Below, piece by piece: positions 1 through 5,625 of a DNA stretch of 8,493 nt. A model generated the notes under the pieces. It was not told the DNA's origin and made no database searches. It saw nothing but the letters and a program-made list of their open reading frames with translations. The stretch comes from Pseudomonadota bacterium (GTDB lineage: Bacteria; Pseudomonadota; Gammaproteobacteria; Burkholderiales; Burkholderiaceae_C). The position numbers were made by a program, and so were the translations under genes. Position 1 is the stretch's first letter; each line of letters begins with the position of its first letter. The stretch covers positions 1 through 8,493 of the forward strand of contig JAEWPH010000233.1 of assembly GCA_023460715.1 (NCBI GenBank), in the 5' to 3' direction.

Positions 1-157
1 CCAGCAGCGTGGGCTCGGTCCGGCCGGCGCGCGCGCGGCGCATCAGCTCGGTGTTGGTCGAGTCGATGCTGGGCAGCACCTCGACGGTGAAGCCCGGCAG
101 CAGAGGGGCCACCGCCTCCCACACGGCTTCGGCGGGCCAGCGCACCGGAGTCGTCAC
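1..157 (-). CDS. birA: Biotin--[acetyl-CoA-carboxylase] ligase, N-terminal part (3' end outside window)
   Basis: Biotin-protein ligase activates biotin with ATP and attaches it to the biotin carboxyl carrier protein of acetyl-CoA carboxylase in the cytoplasm. Only the first 52 codons are present. The reading IDSTNTELMRRARAG (residues 31-45) is the STN motif that opens the BPL catalytic domain. It comes only about 30 residues from the start, so there is no room for the winged-helix repressor domain of E. coli BirA. This is therefore a monofunctional (group I) ligase rather than a biotin-operon repressor. The GTG start is supported by a GGAGG ribosome-binding site (complement of 167-171) nine bases upstream, inside the last codons of the SET gene. 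The GTG overlaps that gene's TGA stop as GTGA, suggesting co-transcription and translational coupling. Family identity is from motif recognition; the missing 3' end prevents checking the GRGRxGR biotin loop. Confidence 0.88.
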   Translation of the reverse strand, partial: MTTPVRWPAEAVWEAVAPLLPGFTVEVLPSIDSTNTELMRRARAGRTEPTLL

Positions 158-813
158 GGGCGCTTGCCTCCGGCCCGGGTGCCCGCCTTTTCGGGCTTGG
201 CGGCCTTTGCAGGCTTCGCAGGCTTTGCGCCCTTGACGCTCTTGCCGCCCTTGCCCGGGGCGGCCGCAGCAGCGTCCGCTTTGCGGGCCCTGGGCTTCTT
301 CTCAGGAGCCAGGCCGGGCGGCGCCCAGCCGCGCTTGGGCGCCAGCAGGGTGCCGCGGCAGTTCTTGCTGCCGCACCAGCACGGGTATTCGGCCTTGAGC
401 TTCGGGGTGTAGCGCTCCTCGATGATCAGGCCGTAGTCGTAGTTCAGCTCTTCGCCGGCGCGGATGTTGCGCAGGGCGGTGATGAAGATGCGGCCGTCCT
501 GCTCGTCGGCGAAGCAGTTGGGGTTGCAGCTGTGGTTGATCCAGCGCGAGGAGTTGCCGCCGAACTTCGCGTCGATGACGCGGTCTTCATCCACATGGAA
601 ATAGAAGGTATGGTTGGGCTGCTTCGGATCGTGCGGATGCCGGTCCTGCGCTTCCTGCCAGCTGATCACCTCGCCGGTGTACTCCACCAGCACCTCGCCC
701 TCGGCGATATCCTGCACGGCGAACACGCCCTTGCCATGCACGCCCGAGCGCCGGGTCTGGATGCGGCGCCCCGGGGCAATGGTGGGGGCTGCGGGCGGTG
801 CGGTGCGGGGCAT
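154..813 (-). CDS. SET-domain protein-lysine methyltransferase with H1-like C-terminal tail
   Basis: Predicted S-adenosylmethionine-dependent lysine methyltransferase, 219 aa, no signal peptide, probably cytoplasmic or nucleoid-associated. The SET core spans about residues 15-130: SGVHGKGVFA (23-32), YTGEVIS (45-51), the pseudoknot motif NHSCNPNC (93-100) and ELNYDY (122-127), which supplies the catalytic Tyr. A post-SET CxCxxxxC follows (Cys145, Cys147, Cys152); with Cys96 it would complete a zinc site, as in eukaryotic SET enzymes. From about residue 170 the protein becomes a Lys/Ala/Pro tail with AKPAKPAKAAKPEK (198-211), resembling histone H1 and bacterial H1-like proteins. The substrate is unknown. 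The ATG at 813 starts a protein of the expected family form, although the ribosome-binding site is weak (an AGAG eight bases upstream). The gene overlaps birA downstream and is divergent from topB. Confidence 0.9.
   Translation of the reverse strand: MPRTAPPAAPTIAPGRRIQTRRSGVHGKGVFAVQDIAEGEVLVEYTGEVISWQEAQDRHPHDPKQPNHTFYFHVDEDRVIDAKFGGNSSRWINHSCNPNCFADEQDGRIFITALRNIRAGEELNYDYGLIIEERYTPKLKAEYPCWCGSKNCRGTLLAPKRGWAPPGLAPEKKPRARKADAAAAAPGKGGKSVKGAKPAKPAKAAKPEKAGTRAGGKRP
198..236 (-). repeat. Short tandem codon repeat encoding Ala-Lys-Pro units in the SET tail
   Basis: On the coding strand GCAAAGCCT and GCGAAGCCT follow one another, then GCAAAGGCC, giving Ala-Lys-Pro, Ala-Lys-Pro, Ala-Lys-Ala. 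Such nine-base units are prone to slippage, so tail length may vary between strains. This is seen directly in the sequence; variation is inferred. Confidence 0.6.
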
Positions 814-834
814 GGAGAAACTCTGTTAGTTTGA

Positions 835-867
835 ATATGCACACACATGCGTGCGCGTGCGCGCGTA
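835..867. promoter_or_regulatory. 33-bp perfect alternating purine/pyrimidine tract, candidate Z-DNA, in divergent promoter region
   Basis: Every base from 835 to 867 alternates purine and pyrimidine without a break. It starts AT-rich, passes through CA/TG steps and ends in a GC/GT-rich stretch (about 849-866), the composition most favourable for the left-handed Z form under negative supercoiling. It lies 22 bases upstream of the SET start codon and 87 bases upstream of topB, in the only intergenic space shared by the two genes. A CATATT-like -10 for the SET gene (complement of about 834-839) overlaps its edge, but no convincing -35 was found for either gene. The alternation is a direct observation; the regulatory role is inference. 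Confidence 0.55.
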
Positions 868-887
868 AGTGACGAATTCTAGGGCCT

Positions 888-905
888 GTCTCAAGAGCGA
901 GAGAC
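888..905. repeat. Small inverted repeat GTCTC-8-GAGAC upstream of topB
   Basis: GTCTC (888-892) and GAGAC (901-905) are perfect inverted arms around an 8-base spacer, 48 bases before the topB start. It could be an operator half-site pair or a hairpin in the topB leader. Five-base arms are short enough to occur by chance, so only the symmetry is claimed. Confidence 0.3.
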
Positions 906-953
906 GACGGACACGCCCACCCAACGCCGTCAAGGCGCAACGACCACAAGAAA

Positions 954-3900
954 ATGACCAAGACCCTGGTAATCGCAGAAAAGCCATCGGTGGCGCAGGA
1001 CATCGTGCGCGCCCTCACCCCTGTGGCGGGCAAGTTCGACAAGCACGAGGACCACTTCGAGAACGACCGCTACGTCGTCACCAGCGCCGTGGGCCACCTG
1101 GTGGAGATCCAGGCGCCCGAGGAGTTCGACGTCAAGCGCGGCAAGTGGAGCTTTGCCCACCTGCCGGTGATCCCGCCGCGCTTCGACCTGAAACCCGTGG
1201 ACAAGACCAAGAGCCGCCTGAGCGCCGTGGTGCGCCAGGCCAAGCGCAAGGACGTGACGGAACTGGTGAACGCCTGCGACGCGGGCCGCGAGGGGGAGCT
1301 GATCTTCCGCCTGATTGAGCAGTACGCCGGTGGCGCCAAGGGGGGGCTGGGCAAGCCCGTCAAGCGGCTGTGGCTGCAGTCCATGACGCCGCAGGCCATC
1401 CGCGACGGCTTCGATCACCTGCGCAGCGACCAGCAGATGCAGGGCCTGGCCCACGCCGCGCGCAGCCGCTCCGAGGCCGACTGGCTGGTGGGCATCAACG
1501 GCACACGCGCCATGACGGCCTTCAACTCCCGGGACGGCGGCTTCTTCCTGACCACCGTGGGCCGCGTGCAGACGCCCACGCTGTCGCTGGTGGTGGAGCG
1601 CGAGGAAAAGATCCGCAAGTTCGTGAGCCGCGAGTACTGGGAGATCCACGCCGGCTTCCACGCCGAGGCCGGGGAGTACCTGGGCAAGTGGTTCGACCCG
1701 CAGTGGAAGAAGCACTCCGACGACCCCGAGGCACGCGCCGACCGGCTTTGGGACATCCACGCCGCCCAGGCGATCGCCGAGGCCGTGCGCGGCAAGGCCG
1801 CCACCGTCACCGAGGAAAGCAAGCCCACCACGCAGGCGTCGCCGCTGCTGTTCGACCTGACCAGCCTGCAGCGCGAGGCCAACGGCAAGTTCGGCTTCTC
1901 CGCCAAGACCACGCTGGCCCTGGCGCAGAGCCTGTACGAGCGCCACAAGGCGCTGACCTACCCGCGTACCGACTCCCGTGCCCTGCCCGAGGACTACCTG
2001 CCGGTCGCCCGCGACACCTTCGGCATGCTGGCTACCAGCGGCATGCGCCACCTGGCGCCCTTCGCCCAGCAGGCGCTGGACGGCAACTACGTCAAGCCCA
2101 CCAAGCGCATCTTCGACAACAGCAAGGTGAGCGACCACTTTGCCATCATCCCCACGCTGCAGGCGCCCAGCGGCCTGTCCGAGGCCGAGCAAAAGCTCTA
2201 CGACCTGGTGGTGCGCCGCTTCATGGCCGTGTTCTTCCCGAGCGCCGAGTACCAGGTCACCACCCGCATCAGCCAGGTTTCCGCAGCGCCGGGCCGCCCC
2301 AAGCAAGGAGCGGCCCCCTTGGGGGGCAGCGAAGCACACGAAGTGGCAAGCGTGGGGGCTCGGATCGTCCACAGCTTCAAGACCGAGGGCAAGGTGCTGG
2401 TGCGGCCGGGCTGGCTGGCCATCTACGGCAAGGAAGCGGCCAACGAGGTCGAGGACGGCAAGGCCGGCGACAAGGGCCAGCCCCTGGTGGCCGTGAAGCC
2501 CGGCGAGATGGTGCGCACCGAGTACGCCGAGGCCAAGGGCCTCAAGACCAAGCCCCCCGCACGCTACTCCGAAGCCACGCTGCTGGGCGCCATGGAAAGC
2601 GCCGGCAAGCAGATCGACGACGAAGAGCTGCGCTCGGCCATGCAGGAAAAGGGCCTGGGCACGCCTGCCACGCGCGCGGCCATCATCGAAGGCCTGCTGA
2701 CCGAGAAGTACATGCTGCGCGAGGGCCGCGAGATCATCCCCACGGCCAAGGCCTTCCAGCTCATGACGCTGCTGCGCGGACTGCAGGTGGATGAACTCTG
2801 CCGCGCCGAGCTGACGGGCGAGTGGGAGTACAAGCTCTCGCAGATGGAAAAGGGCCAGCTCAGCCGCGAAGCCTTCATGCAAGAGATTGCCGCCATGACC
2901 GAGCGCATGGTCAAGAAGGCCAAGGAATACGACCGCGACACCATCCCGGGCGACTACGCCACGCTGCAGGCGCCGTGCCCCAACTGCGGCGGCATCGTGA
3001 AGGAAAACTACCGCCGCTACGCCTGCACCGGCAAGTCCGGCACGGGTGCGGACGCCTGCGGCTTCAGCTTCGGCAAGTCGCCGGCGGGCCGCACCTTCGA
3101 GACCGCTGAGGCCGAGCAGCTGCTGCGCGACAAGAAGATCGGCCCGCTGGAGGGCTTCCGCTCCAAGGCCGGCTGGCCGTTCACCTCCGAGATCGTCATC
3201 AAGTACGACGATGAGGCGCACAACTACAAGCTGGAGTTCGACTTCGGCGACGACCGGAACGCCGAGGAATCGGGCGAGCTGGTGGAATTCTCCGACGCTT
3301 CGCTCGGCCCCTGCCCGATCTGCGGCGCCGACGTGCACGAGCACGGCAGCAACTACGTCTGCAGCAAGGCCGTGCCCACGGCCGCGCAGCCCACGCCGAG
3401 CTGCACCTTCAAGAGCGGCAAGATCATCCTGCAGCAGCCCGTGGAGCGCGAACAGATGAGCAAGCTGCTGGCCACCGGCAAGACCGACCTGCTCGACAAG
3501 TTCGTCAGCATGCGCACGCGCCGCGCGTTCAAGGCCTTCCTGGCCTGGGACAAGGCCGCGGGCAAGGTCAACTTCGAGTTCGAGCAGCGCGACAGCAAGT
3601 ACCCGCCGCGCAAGACGGCATCGGCAGCTGCTGCAAAAACAGGAGCCGCCGGCGCAGCGCGGACGGGCGCTGCGGCCAAAAAAGCCGCAAAACCCGCGGC
3701 CAAGGTCGCTGCCAAGAAGACGGCCGCCGTGAAGGCCCCGCGCAAGCAGGCCGCCGGCAAGGCGCCCAGCGCGGCGCTGGCCGCCGTCATCGGCAACGAG
3801 CCGGTGGCGCGCCCCGAGGCCGTCAAGAAGATGTGGGAATACATCAAGGCCCACAATCTGCAGGACCCGAAGGACAAGCGCACCATCAACGCCGACGACA

Positions 3901-3983
3901 AGCTGCGCGCCGTCTTCGGCAAGGACTCGGCCGGCATGTTCGAGCTGGCCGGCATCCTCGGCAAACACCTCGGAGGCGAATGA
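954..3983 (+). CDS. topB: DNA topoisomerase III with H1-like linker and C-terminal SWIB domain
   Basis: Type IA topoisomerase that cuts and passes single DNA strands to decatenate and relax DNA. At 1009 aa it is much longer than E. coli TopB (about 650). The Toprim domain has AEKPS (Glu9) and DAGREGEL (Asp109, Glu113); a Gly at the middle acidic position is typical of the B. subtilis TopB-like branch. Catalytic Tyr336 lies in TYPRTDS. Two four-Cys ribbons (Cys675/678/691/702 and 787/790/803/817) each precede a Toprim-Crpt-like repeat (about 717-764 and 831-878). Residues about 887-940 form a Lys/Ala-rich H1-like linker, and about 945-1009 match SWIB (RPEAVKKMWEYIKAHNLQD, then INADDKL). Residues 446-470 are an apparent repeat-derived insertion. 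The ATG at 954 gives the canonical N-terminus MTKTLVIAEKPS, but the ribosome-binding site is poor. The gene is divergent from the SET gene, and its stop overlaps the next start. Confidence 0.95.
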   Translation: MTKTLVIAEKPSVAQDIVRALTPVAGKFDKHEDHFENDRYVVTSAVGHLVEIQAPEEFDVKRGKWSFAHLPVIPPRFDLKPVDKTKSRLSAVVRQAKRKDVTELVNACDAGREGELIFRLIEQYAGGAKGGLGKPVKRLWLQSMTPQAIRDGFDHLRSDQQMQGLAHAARSRSEADWLVGINGTRAMTAFNSRDGGFFLTTVGRVQTPTLSLVVEREEKIRKFVSREYWEIHAGFHAEAGEYLGKWFDPQWKKHSDDPEARADRLWDIHAAQAIAEAVRGKAATVTEESKPTTQASPLLFDLTSLQREANGKFGFSAKTTLALAQSLYERHKALTYPRTDSRALPEDYLPVARDTFGMLATSGMRHLAPFAQQALDGNYVKPTKRIFDNSKVSDHFAIIPTLQAPSGLSEAEQKLYDLVVRRFMAVFFPSAEYQVTTRISQVSAAPGRPKQGAAPLGGSEAHEVASVGARIVHSFKTEGKVLVRPGWLAIYGKEAANEVEDGKAGDKGQPLVAVKPGEMVRTEYAEAKGLKTKPPARYSEATLLGAMESAGKQIDDEELRSAMQEKGLGTPATRAAIIEGLLTEKYMLREGREIIPTAKAFQLMTLLRGLQVDELCRAELTGEWEYKLSQMEKGQLSREAFMQEIAAMTERMVKKAKEYDRDTIPGDYATLQAPCPNCGGIVKENYRRYACTGKSGTGADACGFSFGKSPAGRTFETAEAEQLLRDKKIGPLEGFRSKAGWPFTSEIVIKYDDEAHNYKLEFDFGDDRNAEESGELVEFSDASLGPCPICGADVHEHGSNYVCSKAVPTAAQPTPSCTFKSGKIILQQPVEREQMSKLLATGKTDLLDKFVSMRTRRAFKAFLAWDKAAGKVNFEFEQRDSKYPPRKTASAAAAKTGAAGAARTGAAAKKAAKPAAKVAAKKTAAVKAPRKQAAGKAPSAALAAVIGNEPVARPEAVKKMWEYIKAHNLQDPKDKRTINADDKLRAVFGKDSAGMFELAGILGKHLGGE
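2291..2361. repeat. Palindromic Comamonadaceae-type repeat inserted in frame within topB
   Basis: This stretch has the look of a dispersed palindromic repeat that I recall from intergenic regions of Acidovorax-like genomes, with the signature GGGGGGCAGCGAAGCAC and AAGCGTGGGGGCTC. CCCCAAG (2297-2303) is the exact inverse of CTTGGGG (2318-2324), and a nested GCCCCC/GGGGGC pair (2313-2318, 2322-2327) surrounds TT. A CAC-5-GTG hairpin follows at 2335-2345. It adds about 25 residues (446-470) rich in Gly, Pro and Ala and keeps the frame. It uses codons such as CAA, GGA and TTG that are rare elsewhere in topB. The inverted repeats are seen directly; repeat-family membership is from memory. Confidence 0.6.
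3632..3690. repeat. Possible repeat-derived segment in the H1-like linker of topB
   Basis: CAGCGC (3655-3660) and GCGCTG (3667-3672) form a perfect 6-bp inverted repeat with a 6-base spacer. The block from AGCCGC (3643) to CGGCC has 34 bases and parallels the 35-base block AGCTGC...AAGGCC of the intergenic repeat near 7602-7636, with the same order of AGCxGC, GCGC, GCGCT and GGCC boxes. Codon use changes here to AAA, ACA, GGA, GCA and CGG, whereas Lys elsewhere in topB is almost always AAG. Homology is tentative, because GC-rich Ala codons can mimic these boxes. Confidence 0.35.
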
Positions 3984-4189
3984 TCCACCACGACCGCACC
4001 CCCATCACCGCAGCCGTCGCCGCGCGCCGGCTGGTCGCATTGCTGGCCTGCGCCGCCGCGCTGGCCGGCTGCGGCACCGCCACCCCGCGCTCGGACATGA
4101 AGGACGACCTGAACAGCCAGAAGGGCGAGAGCGGCGTCACCGTGTTCGGCACCATCGACATGGGCGTCGGCGTGCAGCGTTCGCGCTGA
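3980..4189 (+). CDS. Small lipoprotein with a porin-like C-terminal strand motif
   Basis: Predicted 69-aa lipoprotein of unknown function. The N-terminus is basic (MIHHDRTPITAAVAARR), followed by a hydrophobic stretch and the lipobox LAGC, so signal peptidase II would leave a mature peptide of about 36 residues beginning CGTATPRSD. The C-terminus GVTVFGTIDMGVGVQRSR resembles the first transmembrane strand of Burkholderiales porins (SVTLYGxxDxGVxY type). The ATG overlaps the topB stop as ATGA. A GGAGG lies only three bases before it, which is closer than ideal, so expression probably depends on translational coupling to topB. The lipobox and overlap are direct observations. I do not recognise the gene family with certainty, and no functional link to topB is evident. 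Confidence 0.72.
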   Translation: MIHHDRTPITAAVAARRLVALLACAAALAGCGTATPRSDMKDDLNSQKGESGVTVFGTIDMGVGVQRSR

Positions 4190-4190
4190 A

Positions 4191-4215
4191 GGGCATGCGG
4201 GGCGCCGCATGCGCC
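4191..4215 (+). terminator. Strong hairpin directly after the lipoprotein stop, possible terminator
   Basis: GCATGCGG (4193-4200) and CCGCATGC (4205-4212) pair perfectly around GGCG, extendable by two G-C pairs past a bulged G. It begins two bases after the stop codon. There is no U-tract, so it may be a Rho-dependent end, an RNA 3' stabiliser or a pause site rather than a classical intrinsic terminator. Confidence 0.45.
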
Positions 4216-4252
4216 TACGCCTGCGCTGCAGCAGGGGCCGCGGGTAGCGCGG

Positions 4253-4269
4253 GCGCACAGGGTGTGCGC
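4253..4269. repeat. 7-bp hairpin GCGCACA-GGG-TGTGCGC in the spacer before the phosphodiesterase gene
   Basis: GCGCACA (4253-4259) pairs perfectly with TGTGCGC (4263-4269) around GGG. Together with the hairpin at 4191-4215 it leaves the topB/lipoprotein unit well insulated from the next gene. No T-tract follows. Confidence 0.4.
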
Positions 4270-4304
4270 ACCCGTACCTGTCACGGCACTGCCACGGGCC
4301 GTCG

Positions 4305-4337
4305 CTAGAGTCTGGCGCTTTCGCACTCTAGAGACTC
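4305..4337 (+). promoter_or_regulatory. Putative promoter/operator of the phosphodiesterase gene
   Basis: CTAGAGT (4305-4311) and ACTCTAG (4325-4331) are perfect 7-bp inverted arms with a 13-base spacer. CTAGAG also recurs directly at 4328-4333. TAGAGT (4306-4311) is a possible -10 hexamer 39 bases before the start codon, but no good -35 is visible. Overlap of the arms with a -10 and presumed transcription start suggests a repressor site. Symmetry is seen; function is inferred. Confidence 0.35.
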
Positions 4338-4344
4338 CCTCCCC

Positions 4345-5334
4345 ATGAAGAAAACATCTTGGATCGCATCGCTGTGCCTGGCGACCCTGGGCCTGGCTGC
4401 TTGCGGCGGAAGCGACAACGACGACAGCGCTGCGGCGCAACCCCAGGTCATCGCCCACCGCGGCGCCAGCGGCTACCTGCCCGAACACACCCTGGGAGGC
4501 TACGAGCTGGCCATCCGCATGGGGGCCGACTTCATCGAGCCCGACCTGCAGATCACCAGGGACGGCGCGCTCGTCGCCATGCATGACGACACGCTGAACC
4601 GCACCACCAACGTCGCCACGCTGTTCGCGCAGCGCAACGGCGGCTACAAGGTGGCCGACTTCACGCTGGCCGAGGTGAAGAGCCTCACCGTCGTGCCCAC
4701 GGGCACCGGCCGGACCAGCTACCCCGGCTTCTCGCCCACGGCGGCCAACCCGTTCACCGTGCCCACCTTCCAGGAAGTGGTGGACTTCGCCAAGCGGCAA
4801 AGCAGCGCCACGGGCCGCGACGTGGGCCTGTACCCCGAGGCCAAGCAGGCCGACCCGGCGATGGAAGACGGCATCCTGAAGACGCTCACCGCCAATGGCT
4901 ACACGGCCAGCAGCAAGGTCTTCATCCAGTCGTTCAGCGACGCCACCCTGCGCAGCCTGCGCACCAAGCAGACCGCGCAGAACAACAAGATGCCGCTCAT
5001 CCTGCTGGGCGTGGCCGGCACCGCGGCCGACGGCACGGCCCGCATGGGCGTGACGGGCGGCACCGGCGTGCGCCAGCTCACGCTGCAGGAAGTGGCCGGC
5101 TTCACCGAAGGCGTGGGCGTGCTCATCAACAACGCCACCTACCCGGTTACCAAGGCCTTCATCGACCAGGCCCACGCCGCCGGCCTGAAGGTGCACGGCT
5201 GGACCTTCGCCCAGGCCGACGCCACCCTGGCCGCGGCCGACTTCCGCAGGTACCTGGACATGGGCATGGACGGCATGTTCGCCAACTACCCCGACCTGGC
5301 CGTCACCGCGCGCAATGCGTTCGTGAAGAAGTAA
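4345..5334 (+). CDS. glpQ: Glycerophosphodiester phosphodiesterase, predicted lipoprotein
   Basis: Hydrolyses glycerophosphodiesters from phospholipid turnover to sn-glycerol 3-phosphate and an alcohol. The 329-aa protein begins with a lipoprotein signal peptide (MKKTSWIASLCLATLGLAAC, Cys20 lipidated) and an acidic Ser/Asp linker. It should therefore be anchored in the cell envelope facing the periplasm, unlike soluble E. coli GlpQ. The GDPD TIM-barrel signature is intact: AHRGASGYLPEHT with catalytic His38, FIEPDLQITRDG with metal ligands Glu65 and Asp67, and catalytic His80 in AMHDDTLNRTT. Glu165 in LYPEAK is a further likely metal ligand. HGWTFA and MDGMFANYPD are the C-terminal GDPD blocks. 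The ATG is set by the signal peptide; the ribosome-binding site is weak. No glycerol-phosphate transporter gene adjoins it, so the role may be general lipid or phosphate scavenging. The family is certain; the symbol rests on similarity to periplasmic GlpQ. Confidence 0.92.
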   Translation: MKKTSWIASLCLATLGLAACGGSDNDDSAAAQPQVIAHRGASGYLPEHTLGGYELAIRMGADFIEPDLQITRDGALVAMHDDTLNRTTNVATLFAQRNGGYKVADFTLAEVKSLTVVPTGTGRTSYPGFSPTAANPFTVPTFQEVVDFAKRQSSATGRDVGLYPEAKQADPAMEDGILKTLTANGYTASSKVFIQSFSDATLRSLRTKQTAQNNKMPLILLGVAGTAADGTARMGVTGGTGVRQLTLQEVAGFTEGVGVLINNATYPVTKAFIDQAHAAGLKVHGWTFAQADATLAAADFRRYLDMGMDGMFANYPDLAVTARNAFVKK

Positions 5335-5344
5335 AAAAACGGTG

Positions 5345-5363
5345 ACAGGGCCAAGCGCCCTGT
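5345..5363. terminator. Hairpin after the phosphodiesterase gene
   Basis: ACAGGGC (5345-5351) pairs with GCCCTGT (5357-5363) around CAAGC. It starts 10 bases after the stop and is preceded by a run of seven A. On the minus strand this reads as a stem followed by a T-run, but no minus-strand gene needs it. On the plus strand it lacks a T-tract and would act with the next hairpin. Confidence 0.5.
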
Positions 5364-5380
5364 GACGGCGAGGTCCACCG

Positions 5381-5420
5381 CGGCAGGCTGGCGTTACACG
5401 CTGCCTGCCGTTGGGTTTTG
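5381..5420 (+). terminator. Probable intrinsic-type terminator of the phosphodiesterase gene
   Basis: CGGCAGGC (5381-5388) pairs perfectly with GCCTGCCG (5403-5410). The stem continues inward with minor mismatches to a TAC loop, and TTGGGTTTTG follows. The stem plus interrupted T-tract suits transcription termination 50-80 bases after the stop. Confidence 0.5.
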
Positions 5421-5625
5421 GGGGCGGCGCGGGGGTACGTTGCGGCGTCACCCTCGCTTCAACAAGATGCCGAGGTGGCTGAAGGGTGAGCAAGCGATCC
5501 GGTCGCACTGCGCCGACCCGCGCTCTTCGGGCGAGGATGGATGTGGCCAAAGCGCAGACGCGCCGGCTCGGGCCCATCGCCCGCTATGCTTCCCCCCTCC
5601 CGAAGCAAGACCCACGGTAACTGCC
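5421..5625. other. Non-coding spacer upstream of the DUF2130-type gene
   Basis: I see no gene, RNA gene or clear repeat here. The downstream frame stays open back to 5362, but that part has none of the downstream family's features. A possible -10 TATGCT (5585-5590) lies 36 bases before the start codon at 5626 without a matching -35, so the promoter assignment is weak. A short stretch near 5470-5490 resembles a tRNA 5' arm but does not fold into a tRNA. Confidence 0.4.

Noticed and set aside
27..41. Short GCGCGC run as a second Z-DNA candidate
   Set aside because: It is only about a dozen bases, lies inside birA and is explained by Arg/Ala codons.
930..3968. A 1012-codon open frame on the minus strand opposite topB
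   Set aside because: It mirrors topB codon by codon in a GC-rich gene, where antisense frames rarely meet stops. The protein is Leu/Ala/Gly/His-rich low complexity with no family motifs, while topB has a full set of catalytic motifs.
5468..5500. tRNA-like 5' arm (GCCGAGGTGGCTGAAGGG)
   Set aside because: It resembles the start of Leu/Ser tRNAs, but no anticodon arm, T-arm or matching acceptor strand follows, so it is taken as chance.
3886..5577. A 563-codon minus-strand open frame spanning the lipoprotein and phosphodiesterase genes
   Set aside because: It crosses intergenic hairpins and three unrelated plus-strand features, shows no motif, and is explained by GC bias opposite the phosphodiesterase gene.
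5362..5625. N-terminal extension of the DUF2130-type protein
   Set aside because: The extra 88 residues have no family features and run through the terminator hairpin. The family N-terminus MHDIICPHC starts at 5626.
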